From Acidocella sp. (GTDB lineage Bacteria; Pseudomonadota; Alphaproteobacteria; Acetobacterales; Acetobacteraceae), in the NCBI GenBank assembly GCA_027308685.1, contig DAIDEE010000067.1, forward strand, positions 1 to 64,000: a stretch of DNA of 64,000 nucleotides. The letters are read 5' to 3'. Position 1 is the first letter of the stretch. Each line of letters begins with the position of its first letter. Below the pieces are notes generated by a model. The model was not told where the DNA came from, did no database searches, and saw only the letters and a list, made by a program, of their open reading frames with translations. Of this stretch, positions 1-8,663 are shown piece after piece. Made by a program: the position numbers and the translations under genes.

Positions 1-786
1 CTGATATTCTTTGTCCGTCAGCGTCAGGGCCGGCGCGACCGTGATAGAATCGCCGGTATGCACGCCCATCGGGTCGATGTTTTCAATCGAGCAGATGATG
101 ATGCAATTGTCGTTTTTGTCGCGCACCACCTCCATCTCATATTCTTTCCAGCCGAGCACGGATTCTTCCACCAGCACTTCATCGGTGGGAGAGGCATCAA
201 GCCCCGAGGCCACGATCTCGAAAAATTCCTCGCGTTTATAAGCAATGCCGCCGCCGGTGCCGCCGAGCGTGAAAGAAGGCCGGATGACGGCGGGCAGGCC
301 GACAAGTTCCAAGGCCGCCGCTGCTTCTTCGCGGTTATGCGCAATCGCGGATTTTGGTCCGGCGATGCCGATTTCGGCCATGGCGTCACGGAATTTCAAG
401 CGGTCCTCAGCGCGGTCGATCACATCAGCCTTCGCGCCGATCAACTCCACGCCCAGCCGTTCCAGCGTGCCGGATTTCGCCAGCGACATGGCGGTATTCA
501 GCGCGGTTTGCCCGCCCATGGTAGGCAGCAGCGCATCAGGCTTTTCACGGATGATGATTTTCTCCACCATCTCCGGCGTAATCGGCTCGATATAGGTGGC
601 GTCCGCCAACGACGGGTCAGTCATGATGGTGGCGGGATTAGAGTTTACCAGAATCACCCGGTAACCCTCCTCGCGCAACGCCTTGCAGGCCTGGGCGCCG
701 GAATAGTCAAACTCGCAGGCCTGGCCGATGACGATCGGCCCTGCGCCGATGATCATGATGGATTTTATGTCGGTGCGTTTGGGCAT
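1..786 (-). CDS. carB: Carbamoyl-phosphate synthase large subunit, N-terminal part (runs off the window)
   Basis: The first 262 codons of CarB lie here; the rest is outside the window. CarB makes carbamoyl phosphate from bicarbonate, ATP and ammonia delivered by CarA, feeding arginine and pyrimidine synthesis. The translation opens [20 protein letters not shown], the standard CarB start, followed by [11 protein letters not shown], the [13 protein letters not shown] segment, and the ATP-grasp part with [15 protein letters not shown]. It follows carA on the same strand after a 63-base gap that holds a REP-like palindrome, so the two are probably cotranscribed. No break is seen in the visible part. 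Confidence 0.96.
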   Translation of the reverse strand, partial: MPKRTDIKSIMIIGAGPIVIGQACEFDYSGAQACKALREEGYRVILVNSNPATIMTDPSLADATYIEPITPEMVEKIIIREKPDALLPTMGGQTALNTAMSLAKSGTLERLGVELIGAKADVIDRAEDRLKFRDAMAEIGIAGPKSAIAHNREEAAAALELVGLPAVIRPSFTLGGTGGGIAYKREEFFEIVASGLDASPTDEVLVEESVLGWKEYEMEVVRDKNDNCIIICSIENIDPMGVHTGDSITVAPALTLTDKEYQ

Positions 787-814
787 AGGGAACTCGATTC
801 AATGGATAGAAGTC

Positions 815-844
815 GTGGATACCGGCCAGGGCCGGCGTGACGGG
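815..844. repeat. REP-like palindrome between carA and carB
   Basis: The core CCGGCCAGGGCCGG (822–835) is a perfect inverted repeat and is followed by CGTGACGGG. The same tail, preceded by a GC-rich inverted repeat, recurs in opposite orientation at 55393–55419. This fits a dispersed intergenic palindrome common in alphaproteobacteria. In mRNA it would form a short hairpin between carA and carB. Confidence 0.5.
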
Positions 845-849
845 AGCCG

Positions 850-2178
850 TCAGGCCATCATCTCGACGAAGCGTTTGAACAGGTAGGATGAGTCGCTCGG
901 CCCCGGTGAGGCTTCCGGGTGGTACTGCACCGAAAATACCCGTTTGGCCTTGCAGGCGATGCCTTCGTTGGATCCATCGAACAGGCTCTTATGCGTCACG
1001 TCCACGCCCGCCGGTAGTGAGGTTTCATCGACGGCAAAGCCATGGTTTTGCGAGGTGATTTCCACCTTGCCAGTGATCAAATCCTGCACTGGCTGATTGG
1101 CGCCGCGATGGCCGCGCTCGAGCTTGTAGGTTTTACCACCCAAAGCTGTCGCTAGTAGCTGATGGCCCAGACAAATCCCAAAAATCGGCACACCGGCAGC
1201 CATCACGCCCTGAATGGCGGGTACGGCATATTTGGCAGTCGCCGCTGGGTCGCCGGGGCCATTGGAGAGGAACACGCCATCAGGTTTGTGGCGCAGGATA
1301 TCCTCAACGTTGGAGGTAGCAGGCACCACGATCACCTTGCAGCCGGCCGAAGCCAGGCTGCGCAGAATATTGCGCTTGGCACCGTAATCGACCGCCACCA
1401 CCAGCTTGCTGGTATCGGGGGCGGCAAAGCCGCCCTCCCAACTCCAGGTGCCAGCGCTCCATTCGTAGCTCTGGGTGCAGGAAACTTCGCGGGCGAGGTC
1501 CAACCCGTCCAGCCCACCCCAGGCTGCCGCCCTGGCAGCCAACGCAGCCAGGTCAAACTTACCGTCAGCGGGGTATGAAAGCACGGCGTTCGGTGCGCCA
1601 AGGTCGCGGATACGCAATGTGAGGGCGCGGGTATCAACCCCCGCGATGCCCGGAATATTCTGCTTTTTCAGCCAGGTATCGAGGTTGCTGGTGGCGCGGT
1701 AGTTGGAAGGTTCGGTCGGGTCCTGCCCGGTTACCAGCCCGCGGGCCGCGATGCTGAAGGCTTCCAAATCTTCATCGTTGGCACCCACATTACCGATATG
1801 CGGGAAGGTAAAGGTAATAATCTGCCCGGCAAACGAGGGGTCGGTGAGGGTTTCCTGATAGCCGGTCATGCCGGTGGAGAAGCACAGCTCAGAGGGCTTG
1901 CTGGTGCCATGCGCCCCAAAACCGCGCCCCCAGAACACCGTGCCATCAGCCAAAACCAGGGCGGCGGTGGCGCCGGGCGGGGTGTCGGTTTCCATGGCGG
2001 CTCCTGGCAAATCTTCGATGTTTAATCCGGTTGCAGCCATAATCGCCGGCCAATGGCGCGTGGGAATCGCGTTAGCGCTGCGCCATTTGCGTATCGCTTC
2101 GGGCGAAACCCCTGTTAGAGTGGCGGCAGCATCCGTGCCGCCAAGACGGTCTAGTAGGTCGGTGATGGATATTGGCAT
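850..2178 (-). CDS. carA: Carbamoyl-phosphate synthase small subunit with N-terminal helix-turn-helix domain
   Basis: CarA is the glutamine amidotransferase subunit that passes ammonia to CarB. From about residue 72 (ALVLADGTVFWGRGFG) the protein is an ordinary CarA. The class I GATase domain carries the catalytic Cys in GICLGHQ and the His/Glu of QYHPEASPG. Residues 1–58 are extra: ITDLLDRLGGTDAAATLTGV, then SPEAIRKWRS and IPTRHWPAIMAATGL, which reads like a compact Cro/YdaS-type helix-turn-helix. I recall an NCBI domain model named carph-isopro for such heads on CarA and isopropylmalate isomerase subunits, but could not check. The long start (2178) has no Shine-Dalgarno; an internal ATG at 1995 has AGGAG five bases upstream and would give the usual 381-residue CarA. 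Both products may be made. It is divergent from yqeY. Confidence 0.93.
   Translation of the reverse strand: MPISITDLLDRLGGTDAAATLTGVSPEAIRKWRSANAIPTRHWPAIMAATGLNIEDLPGAAMETDTPPGATAALVLADGTVFWGRGFGAHGTSKPSELCFSTGMTGYQETLTDPSFAGQIITFTFPHIGNVGANDEDLEAFSIAARGLVTGQDPTEPSNYRATSNLDTWLKKQNIPGIAGVDTRALTLRIRDLGAPNAVLSYPADGKFDLAALAARAAAWGGLDGLDLAREVSCTQSYEWSAGTWSWEGGFAAPDTSKLVVAVDYGAKRNILRSLASAGCKVIVVPATSNVEDILRHKPDGVFLSNGPGDPAATAKYAVPAIQGVMAAGVPIFGICLGHQLLATALGGKTYKLERGHRGANQPVQDLITGKVEITSQNHGFAVDETSLPAGVDVTHKSLFDGSNEGIACKAKRVFSVQYHPEASPGPSDSSYLFKRFVEMMA
1993..2005 (-). promoter_or_regulatory. Internal ribosome binding site and alternative ATG inside carA
   Basis: On the minus strand AGGAG (2001–2005) is followed by CCGCC and ATG (1993–1995), in frame with carA. 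Translation from here removes the helix-turn-helix head and leaves a protein of normal CarA length. The long start has no comparable ribosome binding site. Confidence 0.5.
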
Positions 2179-2184
2179 AAAAAT

Positions 2185-2213
2185 AGTGTATCGGAATTTA
2201 TTTCCGGGTTCAA
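2185..2213 (-). promoter_or_regulatory. Candidate carA promoter giving a leaderless transcript
   Basis: On the minus strand TTGAAC (2208–2213) and TACACT (2185–2190) are separated by exactly 17 bases; each matches the sigma-70 consensus at 4 of 6 positions. Six bases separate the -10 from the ATG at 2178, so the expected transcript begins at or beside the start codon. A palindrome fills the spacer. Confidence 0.45.
2192..2206. promoter_or_regulatory. Operator-like palindrome in the carA promoter spacer
   Basis: CGGAA-TTTAT-TTCCG is a perfect inverted repeat with 5-base arms and a 5-base centre. It lies between the candidate -10 and -35 boxes of carA, where a bound protein would block RNA polymerase. 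The helix-turn-helix head of CarA is a natural candidate ligand (inference). Confidence 0.4.
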
Positions 2214-2229
2214 TGTTTTTGTAAAAAAC

Positions 2230-2244
2230 CGGAATTACTGTCCG
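2230..2244. promoter_or_regulatory. Second copy of the CGGAA-N5-TCCG element
   Basis: CGGAA-TTACT-GTCCG repeats the 2192–2206 palindrome with one arm mismatch, starting 38 bp away. It ends 12 bp before the yqeY start codon, so a protein bound here could also affect yqeY. Confidence 0.35.
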
Positions 2245-2256
2245 AAGGGAAGACTG

Positions 2257-2712
2257 ATGAGTTTGCGTGAAGATATTACCGCCGCCGTAAAAACCGCCAT
2301 GCTGGCCCGCGATGCTGAGCGCACCTCCACGCTGCGGATGGTCCAGGCCAAACTGAAGGACACCGATATTGCGGCCCGCCCGAAGGGCATCACCGCCATC
2401 CCGGATGACGAGATTTTCGCCATGCTGCGCTCGATGATCAAATCCCGCCGGGACGCTGTGGCGCTGTACCGCCAGGGTGGCCGTGAGGAACTGGCTGTGA
2501 AGGAAGAGGCGGAAATACTTGTTATTGAAAAATTTTTACCGCAAACCTTGTCAGGCGATGCGCTTACCGCCGCTGTCGCCGCCGCCATCGCCGAAACCGG
2601 TGCCACCACCGGTAAGGACATGGGCAAAGTGATCGGCGCGTTGAAGGCCAAGCATGGTGCGGCGCTCGATATGGGCGCGGTCTCGGTGGCCGTGAAAGCC
2701 GCTCTTGGCTAG
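2257..2712 (+). CDS. GatB/YqeY domain protein
   Basis: A 151-residue protein of the YqeY family, related to the C-terminal tRNA-binding tail domain of the GatB amidotransferase subunit. Its own role is not firmly established. Typical features are the opening MSLREDITAAVKTAMLARDA, the TLRMVQAKLKD segment, IKSRRDAVALYRQGGREELA, EKFLPQTLS and the closing MGKVIGALKAKHG. A purine-rich GAAGGGAAGA precedes the ATG. It sits between carA (divergent) and dnaG, the usual place in alphaproteobacteria. Its 3' end overlaps dnaG by 8 bases, indicating translational coupling. Confidence 0.93.
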   Translation: MSLREDITAAVKTAMLARDAERTSTLRMVQAKLKDTDIAARPKGITAIPDDEIFAMLRSMIKSRRDAVALYRQGGREELAVKEEAEILVIEKFLPQTLSGDALTAAVAAAIAETGATTGKDMGKVIGALKAKHGAALDMGAVSVAVKAALG

Positions 2713-4540
2713 TCTCTCGCCCGCGTTTCTGGACGAGTTACGGGCCCGTACGCCGATCGCGGCGTTGATTGGCCGCAGCGTGCGGCTGACCAAATCGGGG
2801 CGCGATTCAAAAGGCTGCTGCCCGTTCCATGGCGAGAAGACCCCATCGTTCTACGTCTATGACGACCATTTCCATTGCTTTGGCTGTGGCGAGCATGGCG
2901 ATGTCATCAGCTTCGTGATGAAATCCACCGGCGCCGGTTTTATGGAGGCGGTGGAAACTCTGGCCGCCGAGGCCGGGCTGGAAGTGCCGAAAGCCAGCGC
3001 GCAGGCCGCCGAGGCCGAGCACAAACGCGCCGGTATTGCCGAGGTGCTGGAAGCCGCAGCCGCGCAGTATCAAAAATGGTTATTATTACCGGAGGGCAAA
3101 CCGGCGCTGGACTATCTGCGCGGGCGTGGCCTTAGCGATGCCACCATCACGAAGTTTCAGTTGGGCTGGTCAGGTGAGGGCCGAGGTGCACTTGCGAGTA
3201 TGCTTTCGCGCCAGGGCATCAAGCCCGAGCAACTGATCGAAGCCGGGTTGATGAAGACCAGTGATCGTGGCCCGGTCGATATGTTTTTCTCTCGCGTTAT
3301 GTTTCCCATTACCGACCGCAGAGGCGGAAAAATTAGCTTTGGCGGGCGGATATTGGGCGATGGCCAGCCGAAATACGTCAACGGCCCGGAAACCCCGGCC
3401 TTCTCCAAGCGTCGTTCGCTCTACGGGCTTAATTTTGCCCGCGAGGCTGTGCGTAAGGGTGAACCGCTGATCATTGTGGAAGGATATATGGACGTTATCG
3501 CCCTGGCGCAGGCGGGCTTTGGCGGAGCGGTCGCCCCGCTTGGCACAGCGCTGACCGAGGAGCATCTGGAGGATATTTGGCATCTCAGCCCCGCGCCGGT
3601 CATTTGTTTCGACGCCGACAACGCCGGCCGCCGTGCGGCCATGCGCACGGTGGAACTGGCGTTAAGCGGCCTGGCACCAGACCGCACCCTGAAATTTTTA
3701 CGCCTCCCGGAGAAAGAAGACCCCGACAGTTTGATCCGCAGCCAAGGCCCGGCCGCCTTCAAAGCCCAACTCGCCGCCGCACTTCCGCTCTCGGCCATAT
3801 TATTCGATATGCTGGCTGAAGGTGCGCTGACTGACACGCCGGAAGGCCGGGCGGCGCTGCGGGGGCGTTTGGTCGAAATTTCAGGAAAAATCCCTGATAA
3901 AGCCCTGGCAGGCGAATATCGCGCCATCCTGCTGGACCGGTTTTTTGCTGAACGGCCCCGCACCGGTAGCAAAATCGGGAGCAAAAAATTTGGCTCGCCG
4001 GTAAAAACGTCTTTGCTGCGGGTGCCTCGCCCCGCCATCAACCCCGCCACTGCCGATATTGAACGTGGCAAAATTCTCACCGCGATTCTGCTCAACCACC
4101 CACAATTACTCCCCGATGTTGAGGAAGCCTTTGCCCTGATCGATTTACCGGCTGATTGCGCCCGGCTGCGAGAGGCGTTCTCAGCCTATATGGCGTCGGG
4201 TCCGGACTTAAAATTGCATCAGAGCAATGAAAGCCTTGACTTACAAGGCCACCTCACCCACTTACCCGAAAATGCGCTGCGCATTGCGGCGGCGCGGATT
4301 CTCGCCATGTCTCCCTTGCCGGCCGGTGCCGCACCGGGTGCCACGTTGGCGGAAGCTGCTGACCTATGGTGGGAGATGTTCGGTTTGATGAGGTCCAGCC
4401 GTTTGAAGTTGCGTGATCAGAGGGATGAGCAGCGCCAGCGCTACATGGCGGCCCCTGATGACCCGGAGACCGTGCAAAAATTTATCAAGCTCAATGCGGC
4501 GCTGTCCCGTGCCGAGCGCGCAGAGCGGGACCCTGATTAG
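2705..4540 (+). CDS. dnaG: DNA primase
   Basis: DnaG makes the RNA primers for replication. The 611-residue protein has the CHC2 zinc ribbon (CCPFHGEKTPSF, then HCFGCGEHGD, residues about 38–65), the primase core, and the TOPRIM motif IIVEGYMDVIALAQAGF followed by FDADNAGRRAA. The DnaB-binding C-terminal region is divergent, as usual. The start is a TTG inside the end of yqeY; it gives MASLSPAFLDELRARTPIAA, which aligns with the start of other primases, and no better start lies between it and the zinc ribbon. It is followed after 66 bases by rpoD, the conserved macromolecular-synthesis pairing. Confidence 0.95.
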   Translation: MASLSPAFLDELRARTPIAALIGRSVRLTKSGRDSKGCCPFHGEKTPSFYVYDDHFHCFGCGEHGDVISFVMKSTGAGFMEAVETLAAEAGLEVPKASAQAAEAEHKRAGIAEVLEAAAAQYQKWLLLPEGKPALDYLRGRGLSDATITKFQLGWSGEGRGALASMLSRQGIKPEQLIEAGLMKTSDRGPVDMFFSRVMFPITDRRGGKISFGGRILGDGQPKYVNGPETPAFSKRRSLYGLNFAREAVRKGEPLIIVEGYMDVIALAQAGFGGAVAPLGTALTEEHLEDIWHLSPAPVICFDADNAGRRAAMRTVELALSGLAPDRTLKFLRLPEKEDPDSLIRSQGPAAFKAQLAAALPLSAILFDMLAEGALTDTPEGRAALRGRLVEISGKIPDKALAGEYRAILLDRFFAERPRTGSKIGSKKFGSPVKTSLLRVPRPAINPATADIERGKILTAILLNHPQLLPDVEEAFALIDLPADCARLREAFSAYMASGPDLKLHQSNESLDLQGHLTHLPENALRIAAARILAMSPLPAGAAPGATLAEAADLWWEMFGLMRSSRLKLRDQRDEQRQRYMAAPDDPETVQKFIKLNAALSRAERAERDPD

Positions 4541-4606
4541 AGCCCTTCAACCGCGACGTTTCATCACCAAGTAAATCTGTCCCGCCGACCCGGAGTTTCG
4601 CCTCAT

Positions 4607-6517
4607 ATGGCCATAAAGCCCACGCCCGCCGCCGAACAACCCGCCCCTGAGGCTGAAGCTGATGCCAATGTGCTCGACACTCAATCAGCCTCCGTCAAAC
4701 GGCTGATCGCCAAGGGCAAGGAGCGCGGCTACATCACATTCGATGAGCTGAACGCGGTTTTGCCCGCCGAGCAGAATTCCTCTGAGCAAATTGAAGACAT
4801 TATGGCGATGCTCTCCGAAATGGGCATCCAGGTGGTGGAATCCGAGGAGGGTGAAGACCCCGAAGCTGCCCCGGTTGCCAAGGAAGAAGCCGCCGAGGAC
4901 GAGGATAGCCCGGCCGGCAATATCAGCGAGAACTCGGTTTCCCGCACCGATGACCCGGTGCGGATGTATTTGCGCGAAATGGGCACTGTTGAATTGCTCT
5001 CGCGCGAGGGCGAAATCGCGATCGCCAAACGTATCGAGGCTGGCCGCGACATGATGATCCGCGGGCTGTGCGAAAGCCCGTTGACCTTCCGCGCCATTAT
5101 TGCCTGGCACGAAGCCCTCAATAACGGCCGGGTGTTGCTGCGCGACGTGATCGACCTGGAAGCCATGCAGGCCGGCAACGAGCCGGTGCCGACCGAGGGC
5201 TTCCAGACTCAGGAAGAAATTGAGGACGATGAGGATAACGAGGGCGTGGGCATGTCGCTCTCAGCTCTTGAGGAAAAGCTCAAGCCCGAGATTTTTACCT
5301 ATTTTGAGGATATCGAGAAGCTTTACGAAAAACTGGCTAAAATTCAGCAGAAGCGGCTTGATAACCTCACCGCCGGTGCGGATGTAAACACCCGCTCGGA
5401 GAAGAACTACGAGAAGCTGCGCGATGAATTGGTGGCCAAGGTTGAGCAGGTGCGCCTACATAACAACCGCATCGAGGAGTTGGTGGCGCAGCTCAAAGTG
5501 CTTAATCAGCGCCTGAATGGTCTCGAGGGGCAACTTCTGCGCCTCGCCGAGGGGGCAAAGGTTAGCCGCGAGGAGTTTTTGCAGCATTACCGGGGCCGCG
5601 AGATGGACCCGAACTGGTTGAATGATGTTTCCGCCTTGCCGGGCAAGGGCTGGAAAACCTTCGTTCAAAAATACATGCCGCAGGTGAGCGAACTGCGTGC
5701 CCAGATCAGCAAGGTTGCCAGTGAAGGCGGCCTGCCGATTGAAGAATTCCGCCGCGTTTATTCCACTGTTTCGCGCGGCGAGCGCGATTCCACGCGCGCC
5801 AAGAAGGAGATGATCGAGGCGAATTTGCGTCTGGTGATTTCCATTGCCAAAAAATACACCAATCGCGGCCTGCAGTTTTTGGATTTGATCCAGGAAGGCA
5901 ACATCGGGCTGATGAAGGCGGTGGATAAGTTCGAATATCGCCGTGGCTATAAGTTCAGCACCTACGCCACCTGGTGGATCCGCCAAGCGATTACCCGCTC
6001 GATCGCTGACCAGGCTCGCACCATTCGCATTCCGGTGCATATGATTGAGACGATTAACAAGCTGGTACGCACCTCGCGCCAGATGCTGCATGAAATTGGC
6101 CGTGAGCCGACGCCGGAAGAATTGGCTGAGAAGCTCGGCATGCCGCTTGAAAAAGTCCGTAAGGTGCTGAAAATCGCCAAGGAGCCGATCTCGCTTGAAA
6201 CCCCGATCGGTGACGAGGAAGATTCCCATCTCGGTGATTTCATCGAGGACAAGGGCGCGATTATTCCGCTCGATGCCGCCGTGCAGGCGAATTTGCGTGA
6301 AGCTGCGACGCGGGTGCTCTCATCGCTCACCCCGCGTGAAGAGCGCGTGCTGCGGATGCGTTTTGGCATTGGCATGAACACCGACCACACGCTTGAGGAA
6401 GTTGGCCAGCAGTTCAACGTGACGCGCGAGCGTATCCGCCAGATCGAGGCGAAGGCGCTGCGCAAGCTGAAGCACCCATCACGCTCGCGCAAGCTGCGCA
6501 GCTTCCTGGACGACTAA
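4607..6517 (+). CDS. rpoD: RNA polymerase primary sigma factor (sigma-70)
   Basis: A full-length housekeeping sigma factor of 636 residues. Region 1.1 has [20 protein letters not shown]. Region 1.2 has [21 protein letters not shown] long acidic non-conserved region follows ([11 protein letters not shown]). Regions 2.1–2.4 run through [40 protein letters not shown] and RTIRIPVHM; region 4.2 ends with [16 protein letters not shown]. It sets promoter recognition for the cell, so sigma-70-type -35/-10 boxes are the right thing to look for in this window. Start ATG at 4607 is preceded by CGGAG, rather distant. The next gene begins only 4 bases after its stop. Confidence 0.98.
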   Translation: MAIKPTPAAEQPAPEAEADANVLDTQSASVKRLIAKGKERGYITFDELNAVLPAEQNSSEQIEDIMAMLSEMGIQVVESEEGEDPEAAPVAKEEAAEDEDSPAGNISENSVSRTDDPVRMYLREMGTVELLSREGEIAIAKRIEAGRDMMIRGLCESPLTFRAIIAWHEALNNGRVLLRDVIDLEAMQAGNEPVPTEGFQTQEEIEDDEDNEGVGMSLSALEEKLKPEIFTYFEDIEKLYEKLAKIQQKRLDNLTAGADVNTRSEKNYEKLRDELVAKVEQVRLHNNRIEELVAQLKVLNQRLNGLEGQLLRLAEGAKVSREEFLQHYRGREMDPNWLNDVSALPGKGWKTFVQKYMPQVSELRAQISKVASEGGLPIEEFRRVYSTVSRGERDSTRAKKEMIEANLRLVISIAKKYTNRGLQFLDLIQEGNIGLMKAVDKFEYRRGYKFSTYATWWIRQAITRSIADQARTIRIPVHMIETINKLVRTSRQMLHEIGREPTPEELAEKLGMPLEKVRKVLKIAKEPISLETPIGDEEDSHLGDFIEDKGAIIPLDAAVQANLREAATRVLSSLTPREERVLRMRFGIGMNTDHTLEEVGQQFNVTRERIRQIEAKALRKLKHPSRSRKLRSFLDD

Positions 6518-6521
6518 GCCC

Positions 6522-7106
6522 GTGGATTATGCTCGCTTGGCCCCGGGTGAGCAGGCCGACCGGATTGCGGTGATCGTGACGTTTTTACGGCTGAATGCCC
6601 GCAAGCCGGCACCGCCTACAATCTTCCCACCGGGGGTTAGCCTCGCCACCGAGCAGTTAGATGTTGCTGCGTACCGGCAGATTTATAATGAGGTTGGTGC
6701 CCCGTGGGTGTGGTGGCTGCGGCGTTTGATGCCTGATGATCAACTGGCTCGCCATCTCGCCAGCCCGTCATTGTGCATTAAAATTTTGTGGGTAAACGGC
6801 GAGATTGCAGGGTTTTTTGAGACCGATGCGACGCCGTGGCCGGATGTGAATTTGAATTATTTTGGCTTGTTGCCAGGCTTTATTGGTCAAGGCCTCGGCG
6901 GGTTACTCCTGGCGGCCGCCATCGACAGCGTGTTTATTCAAGCCAGCCCATTGCGTGGGATGACCGTGAATACCTGCACCGCCGACCACCCCAGGGCGCT
7001 ACCGAATTATCTGGCTGCCGGGTTTGTTGAAACGCGCCGGGTGCGTGAAATATGGGATATTCCACGCCGCCTGGGGCTGGTGGTGCCTGAGCATCTACGG
7101 GTGTGA
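6522..7106 (+). CDS. GNAT-family acetyltransferase
   Basis: A 194-residue protein beginning with GTG four bases after rpoD. The acetyl-CoA-binding core is visible as LNYFGLLPGFIGQGLGGLLL (motif A, with the pyrophosphate-binding GQGLGG), followed by TVNTCTADHPRALPNYLAAG and FVETRRV, the usual motif B ending. The N-terminal half (about residues 30–90) is less typical and includes PWVWWLRRLMPDDQLA. The substrate is unknown. It overlaps the next gene by 4 bases (GTGTGA) and so is translationally coupled to the pseudouridine synthase; a role in RNA or protein modification is possible but unproven. Confidence 0.85.
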   Translation: MDYARLAPGEQADRIAVIVTFLRLNARKPAPPTIFPPGVSLATEQLDVAAYRQIYNEVGAPWVWWLRRLMPDDQLARHLASPSLCIKILWVNGEIAGFFETDATPWPDVNLNYFGLLPGFIGQGLGGLLLAAAIDSVFIQASPLRGMTVNTCTADHPRALPNYLAAGFVETRRVREIWDIPRRLGLVVPEHLRV

Positions 7107-7747
7107 CTCCCAGTATCCTATTCACCAGCAATCGCCTGCTCATCATCAATAAACCTGCCGGTCTGCCGGTTTATCCGGGCCGCGCCGGTGGCCCCAGTGT
7201 CGAGGATTTTTATCCGGTCTGGGGGCACGGTAAAACCGGCCCCTGGGCGGCGCATCGGCTAGACCAGGACACTGCCGGGTGTCTGGTCATCGCCTTAAAA
7301 AAAGCGGCTCTGCTGGCGGCCCAGGCGCTGTTTGCGTCCGGCGGGGCTGAGAAAACCTACTGGGCGCTGGTGCGTGGCAATTTTCGCCAAACCAGCGGTG
7401 TGGTCGACCAGCCTTTGGCAAAGCAAACCATTGCCCGGCATTGGAAAATGGTACCCGATGCGAAGGCGCCGCCCGCCGTCACCAAATGGGAACTCAAGGG
7501 GCAGGGGGCAAATATGGCGTGGCTGGAACTGCACCCTAAAACCGGACGCACCCATCAAATCCGCGCCCATTGCGCCGCTCTCGGCTACCCGATTGTGGGT
7601 GACGGGATATATGGCGGCGGGCATGGGCCGCTATGTTTGCTGGCGCGGCACATTCATTTGCCTCTCGACCCCCCTGTTGCCGCCACCGCGCCGGTGGCAC
7701 CTCATATGCTTAATCTCATGCGGGAGTGTGGTTATGATCCGAAGTGA
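7103..7747 (+). CDS. RluA-family RNA pseudouridine synthase
   Basis: Converts uridine to pseudouridine in rRNA or tRNA. The 214-residue protein has the RluA catalytic core: LLIINKPAGLPVYPG, then AAHRLDQDTAGCLVIA with the catalytic Asp of HRLD, EKTYWALVRG, and LHPKTGRTHQIRAH near the end. There is no N-terminal S4 domain, so it belongs to the short RluA/TruC-like type; the target site cannot be predicted. The GTG start lies in the stop of the acetyltransferase gene. Its 3' end overlaps the DUF3553 gene by 14 bases. Confidence 0.92.
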   Translation: MTPSILFTSNRLLIINKPAGLPVYPGRAGGPSVEDFYPVWGHGKTGPWAAHRLDQDTAGCLVIALKKAALLAAQALFASGGAEKTYWALVRGNFRQTSGVVDQPLAKQTIARHWKMVPDAKAPPAVTKWELKGQGANMAWLELHPKTGRTHQIRAHCAALGYPIVGDGIYGGGHGPLCLLARHIHLPLDPPVAATAPVAPHMLNLMRECGYDPK

Positions 7748-7910
7748 ATTCGAGCCTGGTAACTATGTCTGTAATCCGCGCCAACCGGATTGGGGGCTGG
7801 GGCAGGTGCAATCCGCCATCGGTGAAAAAGTCACTGTGATGTTTGAACATGCGGGTAAGGTGGTGGTGAACACCAATCAGGTAAGCCTGGAGCGGGTTGA
7901 CGAGCCTTAA
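7734..7910 (+). CDS. DUF3553 small protein
   Basis: A 58-residue protein that fits the DUF3553 family, short alphaproteobacterial proteins of unknown function. Readable family features are EPGNYVCNPRQPDWGLGQVQ and KVTVMFEHAGKVVVNT, a small beta-rich fold that resembles the SH3-like or CarD-like domains attached to some helicases. The start chosen is the ATG at 7734 inside the end of the pseudouridine synthase gene. A longer reading of the same frame upstream only shadows that gene. Confidence 0.85.
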   Translation: MIRSEFEPGNYVCNPRQPDWGLGQVQSAIGEKVTVMFEHAGKVVVNTNQVSLERVDEP

Positions 7911-7931
7911 GCAAACAAAAGGGGGAATAGA

Positions 7932-8622
7932 GTGACATCACAAACCGTCACCAGCAGCCACCCGCGTGGAATTGCTCTCAATTCCGGCCAGTTTAACTTG
8001 CAAGCCTTGCAGGTGTTTTTCGTTGGCCTCGTCATCGGCATGGAGCGGGCGGTTCTGCCCTCAGTCGCCCGTGAGTTTGGGGTGACACCGGGGGCATTTT
8101 TGTTTCTGGCCAGTTTTGTGCTCTCGTTTGGGCTGGTGAAAGGCCCGCTTAATCTGGTCGCGGGTGGGTTGGCTGATCGGTTTGGCCGCAAGCCAGTTCT
8201 CATCATGGGCTGGTTGGCCGCCATTCCGGTGCCGCTGCTTATTTATGCAGCGCCCAACTGGTGGTGGATTGTGGTGGCCAACATGTTCCTAGGTGTTTCC
8301 CAGGGGTTTTCCTGGACCATGACCGTCACCAGCCAGATTGATCTGGCTGCCAGTCACCAGCGTGGCCTGGCGGTGGCGGTTATTATGGGGGTTGGCATTG
8401 CTTTACCCGAACCTCATCGCCGCAATGTCGGATCGCGCCCCACCTCTGATCTGTGGCAAGGCGCTGGGAACCTATCGATTCTGGCGTGATGGCGGCTACG
8501 CCATCGGAGCGCTGTTGCTGGGTGGTGTTGCCCAAATGACCCATACAATATTGCCGGTTGTCTTTCTCACTGCGGCCCTCACCGCGGCCTCCGGCGTTTG
8601 GCTGGTGCTGGCATTGCCTTAA
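7932..8622 (+). pseudogene. MFS transporter remnant with internal deletion and frameshift
   Basis: The first part (GTG at 7932, after GGGGGAATAGA) reads as the N-terminal third of a major facilitator: ERAVLPSVAREFGV, FGLVKGPLNLVAG, the loop 2–3 motif GLADRFGRKPVLI, and SQRGLA-like ASHQRGLAVAV near residue 149. At about 8398–8406 the frame shifts by one base. The downstream frame reads [35 protein letters not shown] and a last helix, which belong to the C-terminal end of such transporters. Together only about 225 residues remain instead of about 400, so roughly helices 6–9 are missing. I infer a decayed gene. Assembly error could explain a one-base shift but not easily the missing middle. Confidence 0.8.
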
Positions 8623-8663
8623 CCCCTCTTGCGTTTACGCCCCTGGAGCGCGAAGTATCCGTT

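Noticed and set aside
8598-8663. Longer moaA start upstream of 8664
   Set aside because: The extra residues overlap the MFS remnant and match nothing; MoaA proteins begin near MIDPFGR.
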